A stretch of DNA of 43,536 nucleotides from Ligilactobacillus ubinensis. GTDB taxonomy: Bacteria; Bacillota; Bacilli; Lactobacillales; Lactobacillaceae. The notes below the pieces were generated by a model that made no database searches, was not told where the DNA came from, and saw only the letters and a program-made list of their open reading frames with translations. A program made the position numbers and the translations under genes. The stretch covers positions 15,057-58,592 of the forward strand of contig NZ_JAIULA010000018.1 of assembly GCF_024160875.1 (NCBI RefSeq), read 5' to 3'. Below are positions 18,459-27,312 of the stretch, piece after piece (position 1 is the first letter of the stretch; each line of letters opens with the position of its first letter).

Positions 18459-18485
18459 TATCTCAAGTTATAGAAATAACTAGGT
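18452..18485 (-). terminator. Hairpin at operon end, split from its tail by the IS
   Basis: ACCTAGTTAT (18452-18461) and ATAACTAGGT (18476-18485) form a perfect 10-bp stem 11 bases after the 4-epimerase stop. Restoring the sequence without the IS gives TTTTG right after the stem on the minus strand; now GGGAGT follows instead. It was probably a weak intrinsic terminator. Confidence 0.55.
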
Positions 18486-18495
18486 AATTAACTTT

Positions 18496-19224
18496 TTATT
18501 CATGAATTGCATGTATATTTGACATCGCACTTTCTTGTCCATAGTAAGCCTTATCACCATGTTTTCTATAGTAATGCTTATCTAAAAGATACTGTGGCAC
18601 ATTTATATTATCCCTGGTCAATTGAAGTGCATGATAATCTATTTCTGCTACTGCCTCAAGAACTTTAGCATTATACACCGCCTTTCCTGGAGTCTCACCC
18701 CACGCAAATGGGCCATGTTGACTTACTAAAACAGCTGGCACACTTTCATAGTCAATTTTACGATTTTTAAATGTTCTAACAATAACCTTCCCTGTGCTTT
18801 CTTCATATGAATTTTCAATTTCTTCTTTAGTTAATGGATCAGATGCAGGTATATTACCATAAAAAGTATCTGCATGGGTTGTACTTAATGCAGGTATATC
18901 TAGTTTTGCAGCTGCAAATGCAACCGCCCACGGAGAATGCGTATGAACAATGCCTCCAATTTTTGGAAAAGCATTATATAAAACAGTATGCGTTGGTGTA
19001 TCAGATGATGGATTCATATTACCCTCTACTACTTTACCATCTAAATTAATAACAACCATATCACTGGGTTTTAGATTAGAATATTCAACGCCAGAAGGTT
19101 TGATAACAAATAACCCCTTATTACGGTCAATTCCTGAAACATTTCCCCATGTAAATGTAACAAGCTTTAATTCTGGTAATCGCATATTTGCATCATATAC
19201 TTCTTGTTTTAACTTTTCTAACAT
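18496..19224 (-). CDS. araD: L-ribulose-5-phosphate 4-epimerase
   Basis: 242 residues of the class II aldolase/epimerase fold. Zinc ligands are His94, His96 (GIVHTHSP) and His170 (VSQHGPFAW); Asp75 (SSDTPTH) is the expected catalytic acid/base, matching E. coli AraD nearly residue for residue. It converts L-ribulose-5-P to D-xylulose-5-P, the entry to the phosphoketolase or pentose phosphate pathway. It is the last gene of the operon beta-propeller, kinase, 3-epimerase, 4-epimerase. AraD, UlaF and SgbE are isofunctional, and the neighbouring 3-epimerase suggests the UlaF/SgbE role. Confidence 0.93.
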   Translation of the reverse strand: MLEKLKQEVYDANMRLPELKLVTFTWGNVSGIDRNKGLFVIKPSGVEYSNLKPSDMVVINLDGKVVEGNMNPSSDTPTHTVLYNAFPKIGGIVHTHSPWAVAFAAAKLDIPALSTTHADTFYGNIPASDPLTKEEIENSYEESTGKVIVRTFKNRKIDYESVPAVLVSQHGPFAWGETPGKAVYNAKVLEAVAEIDYHALQLTRDNINVPQYLLDKHYYRKHGDKAYYGQESAMSNIHAIHE

Positions 19225-19239
19225 GTTATTATCCTTCTT

Positions 19240-20115
19240 TCAATCTACTTTTTCTTGTTCAATACCTAAATTTAAAAAGATTTCATTAAAAAAATTCTTG
19301 GCTTGTTTTATTTCTTCAATCGGATTTTGACTATTTTCAGACCACATTTCGATTGTATAACCACCTTGATAATCTAATCTTTGCAAAGTCCTCAAACAGC
19401 CAACAAAATCTACACAGCCATCTCCAAATTTCACATTTTTAAATTGTCCTTTAAATGTATTTGTAACTTTTTTTGTATCTTTTAAATGAACCGATACGAT
19501 ATTCGAAATATTTTTTTCTAGTTCATAAGCTACGTCATTTTCTGGCCAAGCAGATAAATTTCCTAAATCAGGATACCCTTGTAACCAAGGGCTTTTTATT
19601 TGTTCCTTGTACCATGCAATTTTAGAAAGAGAATTGATAAAAGTATCATCCATTGTTTCAATCGAGAGCATTACCTGCTTTTTTTCTGCCATTTCAACAC
19701 ATTTTTTCAAATTTTCAACAAACATCTCTCGTGAATTAACAGTTTTATTTTCATAGAACACATCATATCCTGCTAATTGAATGTTTCTAATACCTAAATC
19801 GACAACGAGATCAATTGCTTTTTTCATCATCTCTAATGCCTTATTTCTTACTAGACTTTCGTTTGATCCTAAAGGATAGCGCCGATGGCCTGAAAGCATC
19901 AATGTATTTACTCTCATATTTGTATTCCACATTGCTTCACGAAATTCTTCTCTCTCTTTTCGTGTCCAATTTAATCTATTAAGTCTTTCATCACTTTCAT
20001 CAATTGAAAATTCAATATAATTAAATCCTAGTCTTTTTGCTAATAAAAATTTTTCTTCCCAACTCAGATTTTTTGGTAAAGCTTTCTCATATATGCCTAC
20101 TGCATTAATAGTCAT
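19240..20115 (-). CDS. ulaE: L-ribulose-5-phosphate (L-xylulose-5-phosphate) 3-epimerase
   Basis: 291 residues from the ATG at 20115, which stands eight to nine bases behind AGGAGG; the longer frame to 20142 lies within the kinase coding end. It is a TIM-barrel isomerase of the UlaE/SgbU type: N-terminal GIYEKALPKNLSWEEK, metal-binding Glu in LSIETMDD, His in SVHLKDTK, and Glu in IEMWSE. It interconverts L-xylulose-5-P and L-ribulose-5-P. The start overlaps the kinase end by 11 bases, so translation is coupled. Together with the 4-epimerase it links L-xylulose to D-xylulose-5-P. Confidence 0.92.
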   Translation of the reverse strand: MTINAVGIYEKALPKNLSWEEKFLLAKRLGFNYIEFSIDESDERLNRLNWTRKEREEFREAMWNTNMRVNTLMLSGHRRYPLGSNESLVRNKALEMMKKAIDLVVDLGIRNIQLAGYDVFYENKTVNSREMFVENLKKCVEMAEKKQVMLSIETMDDTFINSLSKIAWYKEQIKSPWLQGYPDLGNLSAWPENDVAYELEKNISNIVSVHLKDTKKVTNTFKGQFKNVKFGDGCVDFVGCLRTLQRLDYQGGYTIEMWSENSQNPIEEIKQAKNFFNEIFLNLGIEQEKVD

Positions 20116-21646
20116 TATCTTCCGCCTCCTTTTGCATATCATTTAAGTTCTTCCATGCATCATCCAATGAAAAAATTAATTTATTGTATACCCGATATTT
20201 TTCTTGGTATTTCTTTACTTCCTTTGGGTTTGGTGTAAACTTTTTCTTCACCCTAGTCATCTCTCTAGCAGCAGCATTCAATGACGGATAAATTCCTAAA
20301 CCAACAGCAGAATTAATTGCTCCTCCTAATCCACCTAATTCATGTACGGTTACTGTTTCTATTGACATGTCTAATATGTCACTAAACATCTGAACCCATG
20401 CATTAGAATTGCATGCTCCTCCTGACATCCTAATAACTTCCGGCTTTTTATTTGCTACTGTCAATAACTTTTCATAATGATTTTTATGAGCAAAGGCAAT
20501 TCCTTCATAAACTGCTCTAATTAGTTCTGATTTCGTTGTTGTACTTCTAATTCCAATAAATGCAGCTTCTGCATTAACATCAGCATTTGAACCATATAGA
20601 AACGGGAAAAAAATAACGTTAGAAAATCTTGCATCTGTATTTATTAAAAACTCTTCTAAATCATCATAAATTGATTTTCCTGCTTCAGATGCATTCTTCA
20701 TCTCTTCTCCCATCAACATTTTTAATATAATCGCTAGGTTTCCTGCTGATGTTGGGCTTGATGCCTCAACAAGATATTTTCCAGTTGGAAAAAGAGAATT
20801 CATTAAATGACTTTCAAGTGGTGCCTTATCTTCACATGGAAAAGTGTTAATATTCCATGTGCCTGCTATCACACTAAAAATATTAGAATTTAAAACACCC
20901 GTAGCTATTGCACAAGCATCAATATCAAACATTCCTCCAAAAACCGGCGTTCCTACTTTTAGACCTGTAATAGCCGCAACTCTTTCTGTTATCTCTCCGC
21001 ATTTATCTGTGGCCTTTACTAATGGTGGCATTTTATAAAAAATTTCATCTATATTAAAAAACTGAAATAATTTTTTATCATACTCTTTCCTATCAAGGTC
21101 AACAAAATTATTGCCAGAAGCATCAGATATTTCTTGCAATACTTTATCAGTTAATATGTATCTGATAAAATCCTTGTTTGATAACACATATCCAATATTG
21201 TCATATACTTCACGTTTGTTTAGTTTAAACCAATTTAGTATAACCGGTGCTTGACTAGCCATTACATGTTGATGACTCATCGAATATATATCAGCTACAT
21301 TTTTTTCAAACTGGACAGCCATTTTTTCAGCTCTATTATCAGCAGAGAGAATACCATTTGTAAAGATTTGCTTACCTTTATCCAGTAAGTACAGCCCTTT
21401 CCCATGTCCTACAGTGGAAATACCTACAATATCTTCACCCTTAATTTTTTCTGATTCTAACAACTGCTTAATTCCATTTAATAAATCCTTCTTTAGCTCT
21501 TGCAAGTTGATTTCATGGTACCCTGTTTTTATCTCTATTCCTTTTGTGGGGAAACTATTTATAGCTACTTGATTCCCAAGACTATCAAAAATCACAATCT
21601 TTGTGTTTGTACCACCATTATCTATAGTTAATAAATATTGCTTCAT
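20105..21646 (-). CDS. lyxK: FGGY-family carbohydrate kinase, L-xylulokinase-like
   Basis: 513 residues, two actin-like domains. DNGGTNTK (9-16) is the phosphate-1 loop and GGMFDIDA (237-244) holds the catalytic aspartate (Asp241 or Asp243). The C-terminal MSGGACNSNAWVQMFSDIL is the conserved FGGY signature region. It phosphorylates a ketose; the operon (UlaE-type 3-epimerase next to a 4-epimerase) fits L-xylulose and the sequence resembles E. coli LyxK/YiaP. L-ribulose (AraB-like) is the main alternative. The gene starts 12 bases after the beta-propeller gene. Confidence 0.85.
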   Translation of the reverse strand: MKQYLLTIDNGGTNTKIVIFDSLGNQVAINSFPTKGIEIKTGYHEINLQELKKDLLNGIKQLLESEKIKGEDIVGISTVGHGKGLYLLDKGKQIFTNGILSADNRAEKMAVQFEKNVADIYSMSHQHVMASQAPVILNWFKLNKREVYDNIGYVLSNKDFIRYILTDKVLQEISDASGNNFVDLDRKEYDKKLFQFFNIDEIFYKMPPLVKATDKCGEITERVAAITGLKVGTPVFGGMFDIDACAIATGVLNSNIFSVIAGTWNINTFPCEDKAPLESHLMNSLFPTGKYLVEASSPTSAGNLAIILKMLMGEEMKNASEAGKSIYDDLEEFLINTDARFSNVIFFPFLYGSNADVNAEAAFIGIRSTTTKSELIRAVYEGIAFAHKNHYEKLLTVANKKPEVIRMSGGACNSNAWVQMFSDILDMSIETVTVHELGGLGGAINSAVGLGIYPSLNAAAREMTRVKKKFTPNPKEVKKYQEKYRVYNKLIFSLDDAWKNLNDMQKEAEDNDY

Positions 21647-21658
21647 TCTTTACACCAC

Positions 21659-22666
21659 CTAATTTCGAAAATCAATTTTATAGATAGCTACCTCATTAAT
21701 CTCTCTATTTGCAGATAACAAATAATCTACCCCATTTTTGTTATAAACTAACACATTGCTTGGACCTACGGCTTCATCAATTACTTGCATATCAATTTTG
21801 TCATCGGAAATTAACACCAAGTTTCGTTTTCCATCACGCCAGCCGAAAATAAAGCATTCTTGGTTACCTATTTTTCCTCCCCATATCGCATGACCAAATG
21901 GTGTTTTCTCTTTTGTTTGCACCAAAGAATGAAATTTTTCATCCGATAGTCTTAAATAAGGTCCATGAAATCCTTCAATCGTAAGATATTCTTTTTTTCC
22001 ATCTCCATTCACATCAGCACTAAATATATCTGATGTTTCATTGCTTGAAAGTTTTGTTATTCTCCAGTCGTTTTCTCTTGTTGGATAATCTAATTTGAAA
22101 ATACCTTCTACACCTGTAACAAGGGAATAGCCGCACATTCTTTTATACCCATGATTTTTAGTAATTCTTATTTTTAAAGCATGAAGATTCCTTATGCGTT
22201 CTTGATTATCATCATATTCACCAACCCATATTTTCCCTGGATCAGACCAATCTTCACTATTTATTTTAGAATTGGCAATAGAGCATCCTATAAACCAAAA
22301 TCCTGCTTCATCTCTCTTTTTTATGATATCGAACCGATGAATATAAGGAAAATCGCCTATGATTTTTTGTTTCCATTTTCCATCATCAAAAGTTTCTTTT
22401 ACAATTTGACAATCCTTTGAATTAAATCCTGGATAAAAGCGTTGTGTCGCTAAAAAATTTAAGCTGTTTGGAATCTGAACAAGCGTCATCGTTCCACCAA
22501 CATCTGGCCAAACTACAGTTTTCTTTAAATTATTATTCAAGTCATATGCGATGCATGCACTATCTTCTTCAGAAGCTACTATTAGAAAATCTCCTTTTCC
22601 ATCTTTGAGTCGCATAACAGCATAGCAATGATCTAGTACATCTGAAAAAATTTTTTTAAATTGCAT
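21659..22666 (-). CDS. Cytosolic FG-GAP-like beta-propeller protein of unknown function
   Basis: 335 residues, not recognised as a named family. There is no signal peptide or membrane segment, so the protein is cytosolic. The sequence has recurring short beta-strand blocks with aromatic-Gly patterns (GDFLIVAS, GFWFIGCS, CGYSLVTGVEG, ECFIFGWRDGKR, VDYLLSANRE) and one calcium-type loop DVNGDGKKEYL (about 217-227), which is what an FG-GAP/VCBS beta-propeller looks like. It is first in the L-pentulose operon, directly under the LacI-type operator. Possible roles are lactonase, mutarotase/epimerase or sugar binding; the location favours an enzyme acting before the kinase. Confidence 0.75.
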   Translation of the reverse strand: MQFKKIFSDVLDHCYAVMRLKDGKGDFLIVASEEDSACIAYDLNNNLKKTVVWPDVGGTMTLVQIPNSLNFLATQRFYPGFNSKDCQIVKETFDDGKWKQKIIGDFPYIHRFDIIKKRDEAGFWFIGCSIANSKINSEDWSDPGKIWVGEYDDNQERIRNLHALKIRITKNHGYKRMCGYSLVTGVEGIFKLDYPTRENDWRITKLSSNETSDIFSADVNGDGKKEYLTIEGFHGPYLRLSDEKFHSLVQTKEKTPFGHAIWGGKIGNQECFIFGWRDGKRNLVLISDDKIDMQVIDEAVGPSNVLVYNKNGVDYLLSANREINEVAIYKIDFRN

Positions 22667-22699
22667 TATTAAAACCTTCTTCTCAATTTTCTTTTTTTG

Positions 22700-22713
22700 G
22701 TTAACCGCTTAAC
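22700..22713. promoter_or_regulatory. LacI-type operator, left arm
   Basis: GTTAACCGCTTAAC differs by one base from the perfect palindrome GTTAACCGGTTAAC at the right arm. It lies directly downstream of the left-arm promoter. Confidence 0.75.
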
Positions 22714-22723
22714 TACGATTCAA

Positions 22724-22752
22724 AGTGTAATCACTTTCATTGTTATTGTCAA
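22724..22752 (-). promoter_or_regulatory. Promoter of the L-pentulose operon with cre-like overlap
   Basis: Minus strand TTGACA (22752-22747), 17-base spacer, TACACT (22729-22724). TGTAATCACTTTCA (22726-22739, plus strand) matches cre in 13 of 14 positions and overlaps the -10, so both CcpA and the LacI-type repressor can act here. Confidence 0.7.
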
Positions 22753-22776
22753 TAGTTCTAATTGTATAATCTCGTA

Positions 22777-22818
22777 TAAAAAAAGACAGATAATTCTACA
22801 TTGTAAGAATTATCTGTC
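22777..22818 (-). terminator. Terminator of the lacI-type gene
   Basis: A perfect 13-bp stem, GACAGATAATTCT (22785-22797) with AGAATTATCTGTC (22806-22818), then a T run on the minus strand (22784-22777). It insulates the regulator gene from the operon downstream. Confidence 0.9.
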
Positions 22819-22849
22819 CAATCCCATATTAATTTAAAACCTTGCTTAA

Positions 22850-23851
22850 TTAAAAACTATCTCTTATTACTTGTCTCGTAGGCACTATTCGCACTCGCGG
22901 TGAAAATTCCGTATCTCTTTTTAATTTGTCTATTAAAGTGCGTACTGCAGTTACACCTATTCCAAAAGAATCTTGATGAATACAACTAATCGGTGGATTC
23001 ATAATTTTCATCCAATCAAATTCTTCATATGTTCCTACACCATAGTCGTTTGGATAATCATAAGATAATGTTTGCATTGATTGCTGCAAGCGTAAAAAAG
23101 CTCTACCATTCATAGCAAAAAAGCCTATTTTTTTTCGATTTTTTTCCATTATTACCCGCAACTTATCTGTAAATTTCTGATAGTCATCTTGTTTACCATG
23201 ATGTGGTACTTCTACAATATGATCATCATCCTGATACCCCGTTGCTTGTTTAAAGCCTATATAACGCAATGAACGTGTACTGATATCATCTAAGGGCCAA
23301 CTTACAAAATATAGATTGTTATACCCTGCTGCCTTCATTTTTGTTACAAATTTGCTGACAGCATCCGTATTATCAGTTGCAATTGTATCAATTCTAAGCT
23401 TGTTAGCTTGCCTATCAATCATAACTGTCGTCTTGTTTGATATTATTTTATATATTGGACTATTAGGATTTACTGGATCGATTATTAATCCTGCAACTTC
23501 TTCTGAACGTAATCTATTTATATTATCTATTTCCCTTTGAGAATTATTATTAGCATTTGTAAATATAACAGTATATCCTTCTTTACTACAAGCATCATAT
23601 ATACCCGAAAGAACAGTTGAAGTGAAGGGATTAGTTATATCCGAAACAGAAACACCTATTGTTTTGTTACTATTTTTCGCCAAATTTCTCGCTGTACTGC
23701 TAGGATGATAGTCAGTCTGTATAATGAGTTTTCTGATTTTTTCTTTCGTTTTATCGGACATTTTTGCAAAATTTCCATTTATATAATTAGATACTGTAGC
23801 TGTTGAAACATTTGCTAATTGTGCAATATCTTTTATAGTCAATTTTTCCAT
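22850..23851 (-). CDS. LacI/GalR-family repressor of the divergent sugar regulon
   Basis: 333 residues. N-terminal helix-turn-helix TIKDIAQLANVSTATVSNYI (5-24) with hinge helix ending STARNLAKNSNKT, then a periplasmic-binding-protein-like sensor (IGVSVSDITNPFTS, GLIIDPVN, DDISTRSLRYIGF). It lies between the two operons whose promoters both carry GTTAACCGSTTAAC-type sites, which is strong circumstantial evidence that it controls both. The inducer is probably the pathway sugar or its phosphate. It is followed by its own terminator. Confidence 0.93.
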   Translation of the reverse strand: MEKLTIKDIAQLANVSTATVSNYINGNFAKMSDKTKEKIRKLIIQTDYHPSSTARNLAKNSNKTIGVSVSDITNPFTSTVLSGIYDACSKEGYTVIFTNANNNSQREIDNINRLRSEEVAGLIIDPVNPNSPIYKIISNKTTVMIDRQANKLRIDTIATDNTDAVSKFVTKMKAAGYNNLYFVSWPLDDISTRSLRYIGFKQATGYQDDDHIVEVPHHGKQDDYQKFTDKLRVIMEKNRKKIGFFAMNGRAFLRLQQSMQTLSYDYPNDYGVGTYEEFDWMKIMNPPISCIHQDSFGIGVTAVRTLIDKLKRDTEFSPRVRIVPTRQVIRDSF

Positions 23852-23969
23852 ACACTACCCCCTACAATTTCTTTATATAAGTTCATTATATAATAATACT
23901 ACGCTTCTTTGCTGAAAAATATTTAACCACTGCTAATCAATATTAATAACCTAAAAATTTAAAAAATTG

Positions 23970-23998
23970 TTGACATATTTAAAAACAGCGCTTACAAT
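23970..23998 (+). promoter_or_regulatory. Promoter of the right-arm operon
   Basis: TTGACA (23970-23975), a 17-base spacer and TACAAT (23993-23998). The operator palindrome begins 18 bases after the -10, so bound repressor would block initiation or early elongation. Confidence 0.75.
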
Positions 23999-24016
23999 TG
24001 GCGTTGTAAAAATCTT

Positions 24017-24032
24017 AGTTAACCGGTTAACT
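24017..24032. promoter_or_regulatory. LacI-type operator, right arm
   Basis: AGTTAACCGGTTAACT is a perfect 16-bp palindrome, a classical LacI/GalR half-site pair with a central CG step, and matches the left-arm site at 22700-22713. Confidence 0.8.
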
Positions 24033-24087
24033 TTATTATTTATTTTTAAGTAACAAATCAATTTGTTTTCAGAAAGAGTGGTGTAAT

Positions 24088-24837
24088 ATGGAATTCATCC
24101 TAAACACAATTGCTTTCAAGGACTGCCTTGATTCTGGCACTTCTCAAGCTGAGCTTGTCGAAAGCGTTGCATCATTAGGTTTTGATGCAATCGAAATTCG
24201 GAATGAGTTTTTATCTGGAGACCCATCCGAATTATCAAAAATAGCTTTTAACGCCCAAAAAGCACATCTCAATGTATATTACAGTATAAACGACACCTTA
24301 TTTTCATCTGGAAAGCTTAACCAGAATTTACCTCGTTACATAGAGGAATTAAAACTTTTAGGCTCTAAACATCTAAAAATAAACATTGGTTCTCTACCTT
24401 CTTCTTCAAAGTTCAATTTAAAAAATGAACTTGCTCCATACATTAATGATATTGAAATTAACGTCGAAAATAATCAAAGCTATGCTGATAGTAATTTAAA
24501 TACAACTACCACATTCCTTAAATTAGTCGAAAATGAAAAGATACAAAATGTTAACTATTGCTTTGACATTGCAAATTGGAAATGGTTAGATACGTCTGTG
24601 TATGACGCTATTACTTCACTAAAAGATGTTACAAACTATCTGCATCTAAAAAATGTAACTGATGATTTACAGGTTACCTCATTAGAACAAGGTAATCTTG
24701 ATTGGCGTAAAATTTTAACAAAATTCAACACAGAAAAAATTACTAAAGTAGCATTAGAATATGCAAATGATCAAGAACATCTAGCTTCAGATTTGCAATT
24801 ACTACAGAATTTTTTTAACCGAAAGGAGTTGTCATAA
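24088..24837 (+). CDS. TIM-barrel sugar isomerase/epimerase (AP-endonuclease-2 fold)
   Basis: 249 residues, slightly short for the family. The expected metal ligands are present: Glu in IEINVENNQ (about 130), Asp in CFDIANWKW (about 162), His in YLHLKNV (about 188) and Glu in ALEYAND (about 230). Related proteins interconvert ketoses or hydroxypyruvate-type compounds. It is the first gene of the right arm, and its TAA overlaps the ATG of the permease gene by one base. The exact reaction, whether on the free sugar, a sugar acid or a phosphate, is unknown. Confidence 0.8.
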   Translation: MEFILNTIAFKDCLDSGTSQAELVESVASLGFDAIEIRNEFLSGDPSELSKIAFNAQKAHLNVYYSINDTLFSSGKLNQNLPRYIEELKLLGSKHLKINIGSLPSSSKFNLKNELAPYINDIEINVENNQSYADSNLNTTTTFLKLVENEKIQNVNYCFDIANWKWLDTSVYDAITSLKDVTNYLHLKNVTDDLQVTSLEQGNLDWRKILTKFNTEKITKVALEYANDQEHLASDLQLLQNFFNRKELS

Positions 24838-26288
24838 TGTTAGAAACTGTAAATACTATATTTCAAACATTTGGTGCCAGTGTTGTTGTCCCTATAATGA
24901 TTTTTATCATCGCCCTTTTCTTAAAAGTAAAACCCAAGATTGCTATGATGAGTGCATTCTACGCTGGCGTTGGTCTAACAGGCTTTGGCTGGATAATCAC
25001 TGTTTTCACACCAGTTGTTACAAAAATTATTAAACAAATGGTCAACAGCACTGGAATTTCTCTTCCAGTTGTTGATATTGGATGGCAAGCTGGTTCTCTT
25101 GCCTCATTTGGCTCTACTGTTGGTTTAAGCTTTTTCGTTTTTGGACTAATTGTTGAACTATTGCTTTTTGCATTTGGTGTAACAAAAATTTTTATGGCTT
25201 CAAATCTCTGGAATAATTTTGGCTTTATGATTTGGGGAACTCTTTGTTATTATGTTACCCATAATTTCTGGCTTTCGTTGGGTCTATCATTCTTCATGCT
25301 TCTATATGCATTAGCATTAGCTGAAATTCAAGCTGATCGTTGGTCCGATTACTATGGCGTCAAAAATGCTTCTGTTTCTTCAATTCATAATATAGAACAA
25401 GTAGTTCCAGCTGTCCTATTAGATCCTCTGTGGAACTTGCTTGGCTTTAATAAGGTTAAGTTAACTCCTGAATATTTCAAAGATAAATTAGGAGTTTTCG
25501 GAGAACCAACTACTCTTGGTGCTTTATTAGGCTTAATAATTGGAATTCTTGGAAATATCCATGATTTAGGAACTTTAAAAGCTTGGGGACAAATCCTAGT
25601 CTTTGCAATTGATCTTTCTGCTGTAATGACTATTTTCCCTCTAATTACCGGTGTTTTTGCTAAAGCATTCACACCTCTAGCTGATGAAATAGATAAAAAT
25701 AGAAAAGTAGACAACTCTACTTCTGAGAAAAAAGATTCAATTCACGACAAGAAACGCTGGTTCTTGGGTGTCGATGATGGTGTAGGCTATGGTGAACCGG
25801 CAACTATTATTTCTGGAGTTATCTTAATCCCTATTATGGTTGTCATTGCTTTCCTTCTTCCTGGCAACAAAACTTTGCCAATTGTCGATTTAATATCCTT
25901 GCCATTCATGGTAGAATCTATCGTTGCAATTACTCGTGGTAATATTTTAAAGGTCATTGCTAATGGTATAGTTTGGTTTAGCTTAGGACTTTATGCATCA
26001 AGTTGGTTGGGTTCAATATATACCGGTGCTATTTCACATTATGGTGTTGCTATTCCAGCTGGTGTTGTTATGATTACCAGTTTCAATTTAATTGCTCGGC
26101 CTCTAAATGCTCTAGTTTTTGCTGCATTTATATCTGGAAGTCCATTATGGATAGGTTTAGCAGTCATTATATATCTTGTTTTACTGTTTGTTTTGAGAAC
26201 TCGTCGTCCTCAGATTTGGACATATCTAAATAAGATGGCAGACAAAAATGCTGGTTTCTCAGGTAGCAATGATAAAATCACATATTAA
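24837..26288 (+). CDS. PTS galactitol-family IIC permease (GatC-like), without IIA/IIB partners
   Basis: 483 residues with about 10-12 hydrophobic segments and typical GatC features: VVVPIMIFIIALFLKVKP at the start, FGEPTTLGALLGLIIGI in the middle, and WFLGVDDGVGYGEPATI after a charged loop (about 295-310). GatC proteins normally work with a cytosolic IIA and IIB, but no such gene is present in this operon or in the sugar regulon. It either borrows partners encoded elsewhere or moves its substrate without phosphorylation. The second option fits the presence of a sugar kinase and dehydrogenase in the same regulon. Confidence 0.9.
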   Translation: MLETVNTIFQTFGASVVVPIMIFIIALFLKVKPKIAMMSAFYAGVGLTGFGWIITVFTPVVTKIIKQMVNSTGISLPVVDIGWQAGSLASFGSTVGLSFFVFGLIVELLLFAFGVTKIFMASNLWNNFGFMIWGTLCYYVTHNFWLSLGLSFFMLLYALALAEIQADRWSDYYGVKNASVSSIHNIEQVVPAVLLDPLWNLLGFNKVKLTPEYFKDKLGVFGEPTTLGALLGLIIGILGNIHDLGTLKAWGQILVFAIDLSAVMTIFPLITGVFAKAFTPLADEIDKNRKVDNSTSEKKDSIHDKKRWFLGVDDGVGYGEPATIISGVILIPIMVVIAFLLPGNKTLPIVDLISLPFMVESIVAITRGNILKVIANGIVWFSLGLYASSWLGSIYTGAISHYGVAIPAGVVMITSFNLIARPLNALVFAAFISGSPLWIGLAVIIYLVLLFVLRTRRPQIWTYLNKMADKNAGFSGSNDKITY

Positions 26289-26318
26289 AAATTTATAAAA
26301 CATTGGAGGTTATTTATA

Positions 26319-27290
26319 ATGAAAAAAATTGAAGGACATTTACATTTAGTTCGTTCCGTAGCTGGTTTAAATGGAAAAGGTCGTATGACACCACTTGGTG
26401 ATGGTCGTACAATCTGGGATGATGGTACTGTTATCAAATTAATTCCCGATGGTTGGGGTGATGATAATTTTCTAGCTGAATCTGCATTAAAAGTTATGTC
26501 AGAAAACGGAATTGAAAAAGCTGTTTTATTACAAGGTAGTTTAAATGGCTATCAAAATTACTACTCCTATCAAGCCGTTAAAAAATATCCTAATAAATTT
26601 GTCGCTGCTTTTTCTGTAGATCCATTTGCAGATACTGCTATGGAAATTGTTCGTCGCCATGTTGAAGATCTTGGTTTCCGCGCTATTAAATTTGAAATTA
26701 GTCAAGGCGGCGGGCTCCATGGATATCACTCACCATTTCGCTTAGACACTAACCCTGATATTGGAAAAATATTCCATTTTATCTCGGATTATCCTGGCTT
26801 TGTAGTAACTACCGATTATGGTGATTCTTCACAGTATAGTTACGAACCCGAAGTAATTGCGAATCTAGCTGCTCGTTATCCTAAACTTGATTTTGTTGTT
26901 TGTCATCTCTCATTTCCAAATGCTAATCATTTAGATAGATTAGAAAATGCATTAACTCAATGGAAAGATTTTACAAATATATATACTGATATTTCAGCTA
27001 TCCAAGATATTGAGGGAGAAACAGAGTTTCCTTTCCCACGTTGTCAAAAAGATGTTGCCTTAGCTAAAAAAATTTTAGGTTCTAAACGTATTATCTGGGG
27101 AACAGATTCCCCATGGTCCTCTACCTTTAACTCCTATCACGACTTATCTACTTGGCTAGAAGCTACAGATATATTTACAACTGAAGAACTAGAAGATGTA
27201 CTATATAATAATGCTGAGAAAGTCTACTTTAAAAAAGAAAATTTAGATGCAATGCTAGAATCTAAAGATCCTTCATTTAAAAATAAATAA
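26319..27290 (+). CDS. Amidohydrolase-2 family protein, possible sugar lactonase
   Basis: 323 residues, TIM-barrel metal-dependent hydrolase. Visible residues: HLH at 7-9 (metal pair), His196 in VVCHLSFP and Asp263 in WGTDSPW. At the strand where most relatives have another metal histidine, the sequence reads FVVTTDYGD, so one ligand seems changed. Members of PF04909 include lactonases of sugar-acid catabolism and decarboxylases. Placement before a 2-hydroxyacid dehydrogenase and with a pentulose kinase suggests opening of an aldonolactone-like compound. The reaction is not proven. Confidence 0.82.
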   Translation: MKKIEGHLHLVRSVAGLNGKGRMTPLGDGRTIWDDGTVIKLIPDGWGDDNFLAESALKVMSENGIEKAVLLQGSLNGYQNYYSYQAVKKYPNKFVAAFSVDPFADTAMEIVRRHVEDLGFRAIKFEISQGGGLHGYHSPFRLDTNPDIGKIFHFISDYPGFVVTTDYGDSSQYSYEPEVIANLAARYPKLDFVVCHLSFPNANHLDRLENALTQWKDFTNIYTDISAIQDIEGETEFPFPRCQKDVALAKKILGSKRIIWGTDSPWSSTFNSYHDLSTWLEATDIFTTEELEDVLYNNAEKVYFKKENLDAMLESKDPSFKNK

Positions 27291-27312
27291 CGTTGCAGAG
27301 AGGAGCACAATT

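Noticed and set aside
23981-23998. cre site in the right-arm promoter (around AGCGCT)
   Set aside because: The core is there but too many consensus positions fail; the left-arm promoter has a much better match.
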